Shown one piece after another: positions 7,468 to 11,086 of a stretch of 11,086 bases of DNA (position 1 is the first letter of the stretch; each line of letters opens with the position of its first letter). Source of the stretch: Erysipelotrichaceae bacterium (GTDB taxonomy: Bacteria > Bacillota_I > Bacilli_A > Erysipelotrichales > Erysipelotrichaceae); NCBI GenBank assembly GCA_030533035.1, contig JAUNJW010000043.1:1-11086 (forward strand). The letters run 5' to 3'. The position numbers and the translations under genes were made by a program. The notes beneath the pieces were generated by a model that did no database searches, was not told where the DNA came from, and worked only from the letters and a program-made list of their open reading frames with translations.

Positions 7468-7493
7468 ATTTTTCAGAAAATTTTCTGAAAAAT
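7468..7493. promoter_or_regulatory. Two overlapping CodY-like boxes in a perfect 26-bp palindrome
   Basis: The arms 7468-7480 and 7481-7493 are perfect complements. The palindrome contains two 15-nt boxes: ATTTTTCAGAAAATT (7468-7482) and AATTTTCTGAAAAAT (7479-7493). Each differs by one base from the CodY consensus AATTTTCWGAAAATT. They overlap by 4 nt, with centres 11 bp apart, about one helical turn. CodY of Bacillota is activated by branched-chain amino acids and GTP and typically controls their uptake and synthesis, which fits the liv operon. The site is centred about 80 bp upstream of the predicted start. That is far for simple promoter blockage, so activation, looping or an unseen upstream promoter may be involved. 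Confidence 0.65.
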
Positions 7494-7521
7494 GTATTTC
7501 ACAGCATAAATCCATAACAAA

Positions 7522-7551
7522 AACCGGATCACATCAGCAGGTGATCCGGTT
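7522..7551 (-). terminator. Rho-independent terminator of the Hsp70-like operon
   Basis: The arms AACCGGATCAC (7522-7532) and GTGATCCGGTT (7541-7551) form a perfect 11-bp stem with an 8-nt loop. Read on the minus strand it continues into TTTGTTATGG. It begins 13 nt after the stop codon of the Hsp70-like gene. The T-tract is short, so some read-through toward the liv operon, which lies on the same strand, is possible. Confidence 0.82.
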
Positions 7552-7564
7552 CCGCATATCAATA

Positions 7565-9478
7565 TCAGCCCAGAGGGATTTCCACGACTTCCGCCATCTT
7601 GGCCAGGCACTGCTCAATCTGCAGCGAGATTTCCTTGACCAGACGCTCGGTGATTTCGTCGTTTTTCTCCTGTTCGAGTTTTGCGTAGAGGCTGTTTTTC
7701 ACCTCATTTGAAATCACATCGAGACGGGCTCTGAGATAGCTTCTCGGAATGATGCGGCGCATGGCTTTCGGCAGTTTTGTGTTCAGCAGCATCGTCTGCA
7801 TCTTCTCCTTGCCAAGGGCCAGGATCAGCAGTGAAACCACCGCGCCGGCGACAATGCCGGGCAGACCGCTTGAGATCAGTGCGACGCCGCTGCCGCCGCA
7901 CAGCAGACCGATCACAATTGAAACCGTGGCGTCAATCAGCCAGGTGATTTCACTGACCGCAAAGAGACTCTTGGCTTCGACATTAATCTCAATATCGCTC
8001 ATGGAGAGATATGAGTTCAGTGACAGCGCGGAATACGGCACATTGTGCTTCACGCAGATCGGCATCGTGTATTCCTCAAGCTCATAGGAGATGTTCTTGA
8101 GCCATTTCGCCACCGGTTTTGTCAGTAACGCACGAGCTTCATCGGTATGCATGTAGGTATCGATCTCCTCGGCCATGACGACGTCGATGTCGGACAGCTT
8201 TTCAATCGAACCGGAGCGCCATCTTTCCGTCACCGGCAGAGCCACATGTTCAAGAATTGGCTCCACCATTGCCTCTACCGCGTCGTGATAGAGTTCATTG
8301 ATATGGCTCTCGACAATCTTTTCCACATTGCTGGACTCAACCAGGCGGGCGATCTCCTCCTTGAACTGCCTGAGCTCATCATCAATCTTGCCGCACCAGG
8401 AAAGACCTGAGGCAACTGAGAATTCAGGCTCGGCTGAGGAGATGACAACCGCATCCGGGAAGACCTGGCGGCACCATTCCCTGATCACTGCCATCTTGGA
8501 AACACCGCCGGTCAGGAAAATCAGTTCCGGCTGCCTGTCAGTGATCGCGTCTTTTGCCTGGCGCAGGCTTTCAATGAAGACTTCCCTGAATGATTTATTG
8601 CCGAGACGGTCCACCTTTTTGTTGAGCAGCTGGTCGGCGATTGTCTCATTCATCCTGAGAACCAGCCTGACCGGCATCATGCCCTGGTGGATGGAAACGG
8701 ACTGTGTGCACTCATTCACTTTCCAGTATTCCTGGTCAGAGAAGTATTTTTCCTTGAGCTTTCTGGCCGCGAAATCACAGTAGCTGTGCCAGGGATCGCT
8801 CTCTTCGAAGATCTTTCTGATTTTCCTCTCAGACGGGGACATCCTTACCGATTCCTCGAGCAGGATTTCATCCATGATGCCGCCGCCGAGGAACACTTCG
8901 CCGCCTGTTTTGAGCTCCACTTCCCGGCCGCCCATGATATAGGCAAAGTCGGTTGTGGAGGAACCGATATCAACGACCAGCACCGGTTTGTTGAGAATGT
9001 CATAGCCGACCTGCAGGTGCTTGGACTGGCAGGCGGAGACAAGCGCGGCTCTTGATTCGGAAATGATCTTGACTGGCGGATAGCCGGTCTTTTCAAAGAT
9101 CATCCGGTATTCTTCACGGGCGACACGGTCCCATCCGGCCGGACAGCCGATATAGAAACAGCAGTCATCGCCCTGGATCAGCTGGCCGCTCAGATACAGC
9201 TCGCCAAGCACGCCGGAAGCGAAGCTTGTCACATGTTTGGAGGTTTCGGGATCAGTCAGAAAACGGCTCTTGAAACGCTCCTTGCGGATCATCGCGTCAG
9301 GATGGTAGCAGGCTTCCTCACCGATGATCAGTCTGCCGTCCCGTAACATCGCGTAGGCCGTGATGAAACTTTTGACGTCGTTGATACTGAGGACCTGGGG
9401 GACAGTGTCCTTGTCTTTTTCCAGCCTGGTGACGGCGCTTTCGGCGTCGCCCAGGTCAAATCCATAAAACTTCTCCAT
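7565..9478 (-). CDS. Membrane-anchored Hsp70-family ATPase
   Basis: 637-residue protein with an Hsp70/actin-type nucleotide-binding domain (about 1-365). Phosphate-1 is YGFDLGDAESAV (5-16). GCPAGW (111-116) and ISESRAAL (139-146) match the Hsp70 VPA and NEPTAA segments. Phosphate-2 is VVDIGSSTTDF (168-178), FLGGGIMDE (196-204) corresponds to HLGGEDFD, and the adenosine motif is LIFLTGGVSKMAVI (319-332). The usual TT after DLG in phosphate-1 is DA. After the ATPase there is no recognisable beta-sandwich substrate domain. Instead there is a charged helical region (about 365-505), two adjacent hydrophobic segments (about 508-527 and 531-556, Gly-rich), then a helical basic/acidic tail (557-637). 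The ATG follows the upstream gene's stop by 3 nt, with AGGAGAG at that gene's end. Probably a chaperone-like ATPase at the membrane; client and action are unknown. Confidence 0.85.
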   Translation of the reverse strand: MEKFYGFDLGDAESAVTRLEKDKDTVPQVLSINDVKSFITAYAMLRDGRLIIGEEACYHPDAMIRKERFKSRFLTDPETSKHVTSFASGVLGELYLSGQLIQGDDCCFYIGCPAGWDRVAREEYRMIFEKTGYPPVKIISESRAALVSACQSKHLQVGYDILNKPVLVVDIGSSTTDFAYIMGGREVELKTGGEVFLGGGIMDEILLEESVRMSPSERKIRKIFEESDPWHSYCDFAARKLKEKYFSDQEYWKVNECTQSVSIHQGMMPVRLVLRMNETIADQLLNKKVDRLGNKSFREVFIESLRQAKDAITDRQPELIFLTGGVSKMAVIREWCRQVFPDAVVISSAEPEFSVASGLSWCGKIDDELRQFKEEIARLVESSNVEKIVESHINELYHDAVEAMVEPILEHVALPVTERWRSGSIEKLSDIDVVMAEEIDTYMHTDEARALLTKPVAKWLKNISYELEEYTMPICVKHNVPYSALSLNSYLSMSDIEINVEAKSLFAVSEITWLIDATVSIVIGLLCGGSGVALISSGLPGIVAGAVVSLLILALGKEKMQTMLLNTKLPKAMRRIIPRSYLRARLDVISNEVKNSLYAKLEQEKNDEITERLVKEISLQIEQCLAKMAEVVEIPLG

Positions 9479-9481
9479 ACC

Positions 9482-10357
9482 TTACTCTCCTGCCGCAAGA
9501 CCTTTGCGCAGTACTGTGCCGCCGATGACAAGAGCCGGCCTGATGGTGCCGCTCTTTCCGCCCGGCATCCGTTCAAAGAGATTCTTGTTTTCACCGTTGT
9601 AATCGACGACGTCGATCTTCTTTTTATGAAGATAGAATTTCACGTCTGAAATGACTTCCTTTGCGTATTCGTCATCGCTCAGGGAATACGCTCCTTCCAG
9701 CAGACCGGAGAGAAGCTGGATATCTTCCTTCTTGAGGCCTTCCTTTTCATCCATGAGCTGCTGTTTGTTCTGGATCTGCTCGTCTGCCCTGACCCGGTTG
9801 AGGGTGCGGTCCATGGAGACGACAGCCGCCAGCAGAATGTGATAGGTTTTCTGGGCGTCGGGAATGGTTTCCGCATACAGGTCCGCTTTGTTGTCCGCTT
9901 TTGTCTTTGCCGAGACAAGACCGCTGATAAACAGCGCCAGCATGGCCGCTCCGGCCAGGCCGAGGCCGAGAGTCATATTATTGGAAGGAGGCACCATGTC
10001 GGTCAGACAGACCAGCACAAAGCCGGCAGCGGCTGCCAGCAGAACACCGGCCGCCAGCAGAATCCAGAACCAGACGGAACGCTTCGGCTTCTGGCCGGGC
10101 GAACGATATTCTGATTTGGACCAGATGGTGGATTCCCCGTCACAGTCCAGGAAACCGGCGGATACCCGGATGGACTCCACCATGGCCGCGGCCATCTCCT
10201 TGATCCGGTCGCTTTCTTCCTGTTCATTATAAAGAGTCAGCAGCCGGCCGAGTTCCTCCTCGGCTGCCCTGACGGTGTCCTGTGATGTTTTGGCTGCGGC
10301 AGCGTTATGAAGAAAACGCTCCTTGTCTTTTTCAAGAAGAGACTGCATTGTCACCAT
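9482..10357 (-). CDS. Two-TM membrane protein with GrpE-like C-terminal domain
   Basis: 291-residue protein. Residues 1-90 are charged and helix-rich. Two hydrophobic segments (about 94-119 and 128-150) form a predicted membrane hairpin with both ends on the same side, probably cytoplasmic given the Lys/Arg flanks. A second helical region (about 155-240) leads into a C-terminal stretch resembling GrpE: LHKKKIDVVDYNGENKNLFE (243-262) is like the GrpE pattern LxxxGVExIDPxGExFDPxLHE, and TVLRKGL (281-287) is like VLQKGY. GrpE proteins release ADP from Hsp70, and the next gene, 3 nt away, encodes an Hsp70-like ATPase, so I infer a dedicated exchange factor or docking partner. The GrpE match is by eye only. 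The start is the ATG at 10355-10357, 8 nt after GGGAGG; the ATG two codons earlier is too close to it. Confidence 0.72.
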   Translation of the reverse strand: MVTMQSLLEKDKERFLHNAAAAKTSQDTVRAAEEELGRLLTLYNEQEESDRIKEMAAAMVESIRVSAGFLDCDGESTIWSKSEYRSPGQKPKRSVWFWILLAAGVLLAAAAGFVLVCLTDMVPPSNNMTLGLGLAGAAMLALFISGLVSAKTKADNKADLYAETIPDAQKTYHILLAAVVSMDRTLNRVRADEQIQNKQQLMDEKEGLKKEDIQLLSGLLEGAYSLSDDEYAKEVISDVKFYLHKKKIDVVDYNGENKNLFERMPGGKSGTIRPALVIGGTVLRKGLAAGE

Positions 10358-10382
10358 GATCATTGCCTCCCTGTTTAAAAGA

Positions 10383-10391
10383 ATTTTAGCA
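10383..10391 (-). promoter_or_regulatory. Extended -10 promoter for the GrpE-like/Hsp70-like operon
   Basis: On the minus strand the complement reads TGCTAAAAT, an extended -10 (TGn followed by TAAAAT, one base from TATAAT). No clear -35 stands 16-18 bp upstream, as is common for extended -10 promoters. Transcription would start only about 20 nt before the start codon. The intergenic region to the divergent DUF5131 gene is about 120 bp, so both promoters share it. Confidence 0.5.
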
Positions 10392-10478
10392 CAATTAGCG
10401 GAAAATCCTTATGGATCGCATGTTTACACACGGGCTTTTGATTTGTTTTGGGACCTGTTTTCGATTAGGATTATCCAT

Positions 10479-11086
10479 ATGCATGATATCTGGAATCCCT
10501 GGCACGGCTGCACGCGGGTGTCGGAAGGCTGCCAAAACTGTTATATGTACTTTCTCGATGAGAAGCGGGACATGGACGGATCCGTCATTTTCAGGACCGG
10601 TTCTTTTAATTATCCGCTGGAAAAGAAAAGAGACGGAAGCTACAAAATCCAGAGCGGCGAAATGATCCGGGTGTCGATGACCTCTGATTTCTTCCTGGAA
10701 GAAGCGGACCAGTGGCGCCCCGGCGCCTGGGACATGATCCGGCGGCGCAGCGATGTGATCTTTTATCTTCTGACCAAGCGGCCGCAGCGTGTCAGAGAAT
10801 GCCTGCCGGCGGACTGGGGCGAAGGCTGGGAAAATGTCTTCTTCAATGTCACCGCCGAAAACCAGAAGCGGACGGACGAAAGAGTGCCGATTCTTCTGGA
10901 TCTGCCCTTTAAGCACAAAGGCGTGATGTGCGCGCCGTTCATCGGTCCCGTCACCCTGGAAAACTATCTTGCCGCAGGACAGATCGAACAGGTGGTCTGC
11001 GGCGGCGAAAACTATGGCGGAGCTAGGCCGTGCCATTTCGAATGGGTCACAAAACTGTATGACGAATGCGTGAAAGCGGATGTGCA
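10479..11086 (+). CDS. DUF5131 / phage Gp37-Gp68 family protein, three-Cys motif (5' part)
   Basis: 202 codons are present and the frame is still open at the window edge, so the C-terminus is missing. The N-terminus carries WNPWHGCTRVSEGCQNCY (5-22), with Cys 11, 18 and 21 in a C-X6-C-X2-C pattern. Later conserved blocks are VSMTSDFF (65-72), LTKRPQR (98-104), VTAENQKRTDERVP (124-137), APFIGPV (152-158) and CGGENYGGARP (174-184). This is the signature of the Gp37/Gp68 (DUF5131) family, known from phages and many bacterial chromosomes. The Cys motif recalls the cluster-binding motif of radical SAM enzymes, but enzyme activity is not established to my knowledge. The start has AGGAT eight bases upstream. 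It is the only plus-strand gene, divergent from the membrane Hsp70-like operon. Confidence 0.88.
   Translation, partial: MHDIWNPWHGCTRVSEGCQNCYMYFLDEKRDMDGSVIFRTGSFNYPLEKKRDGSYKIQSGEMIRVSMTSDFFLEEADQWRPGAWDMIRRRSDVIFYLLTKRPQRVRECLPADWGEGWENVFFNVTAENQKRTDERVPILLDLPFKHKGVMCAPFIGPVTLENYLAAGQIEQVVCGGENYGGARPCHFEWVTKLYDECVKADV

Noticed and set aside
7468..7493. AT-rich palindrome as a terminator
   Set aside because: The Hsp70-like operon already has a GC-containing terminator just upstream. This palindrome is almost all A/T with no spacer loop, so an operator is the better reading, though a weak terminator role is not excluded.
10395..11036. Open frame of 213 codons on the minus strand opposite the DUF5131 gene
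   Set aside because: The plus-strand frame carries the conserved family blocks, while the minus frame has no ribosome binding site or known motif.

Overview
The window reads as a chromosomal segment of a Bacillota-type (low-GC Gram-positive lineage) bacterium with roughly balanced base composition. Support: strong purine-rich Shine-Dalgarno sites in front of almost every gene, a lipoprotein-type solute-binding protein, CodY-like boxes, and tight same-strand operons ended by intrinsic hairpin terminators. A gut Erysipelotrichia/Clostridia-type host would fit, but that is a guess. Nothing looks mobile: no transposase, integrase, tRNA, CRISPR or direct-repeat boundary was seen.

Layout. Every gene but the last is on the minus strand, so transcription runs from high to low coordinates. 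At the right edge, 10479-11086 (+) is the 5' part of a DUF5131 (phage Gp37/Gp68-like) gene with a C-X6-C-X2-C motif. Divergent from it is a two-gene operon: 9482-10357 (-), a two-TM protein whose C-terminus resembles the nucleotide-exchange factor GrpE, and 7565-9478 (-), an Hsp70-family ATPase with a membrane hairpin instead of a normal substrate-binding domain. The operon ends at a perfect 11-bp-stem hairpin (7522-7551).

Next comes a branched-chain/hydrophobic amino acid ABC importer operon: livJ (6166-7365), livH (5198-6076), livM (4115-5188), livG (3349-4122), livF (2639-3343) and a CBS-CBS-ACT regulatory protein (1941-2633). It has a sigma-A-type promoter at 7405-7432 and two overlapping CodY-like boxes forming a perfect 26-bp palindrome (7468-7493). 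A hairpin between livJ and livH probably lowers permease expression relative to the binding protein, and a terminator lies at 1899-1926. Then argS (169-1827, arginyl-tRNA synthetase) has its own promoter and terminator. A strong Shine-Dalgarno at the left edge implies another minus-strand gene starting just outside the window.

How they work together. LivJ captures extracellular amino acid, LivH/LivM form the channel, LivG/LivF power it, and the CBS-ACT protein is a plausible energy/amino-acid sensor. CodY would tie the operon to branched-chain amino acid supply. The most unusual unit is the membrane Hsp70-like/GrpE-like pair: both proteins carry a predicted two-helix membrane hairpin, the genes are 3 nt apart, and no J-domain protein is present. 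It could be a membrane-bound chaperone-like ATPase with its own exchange factor.
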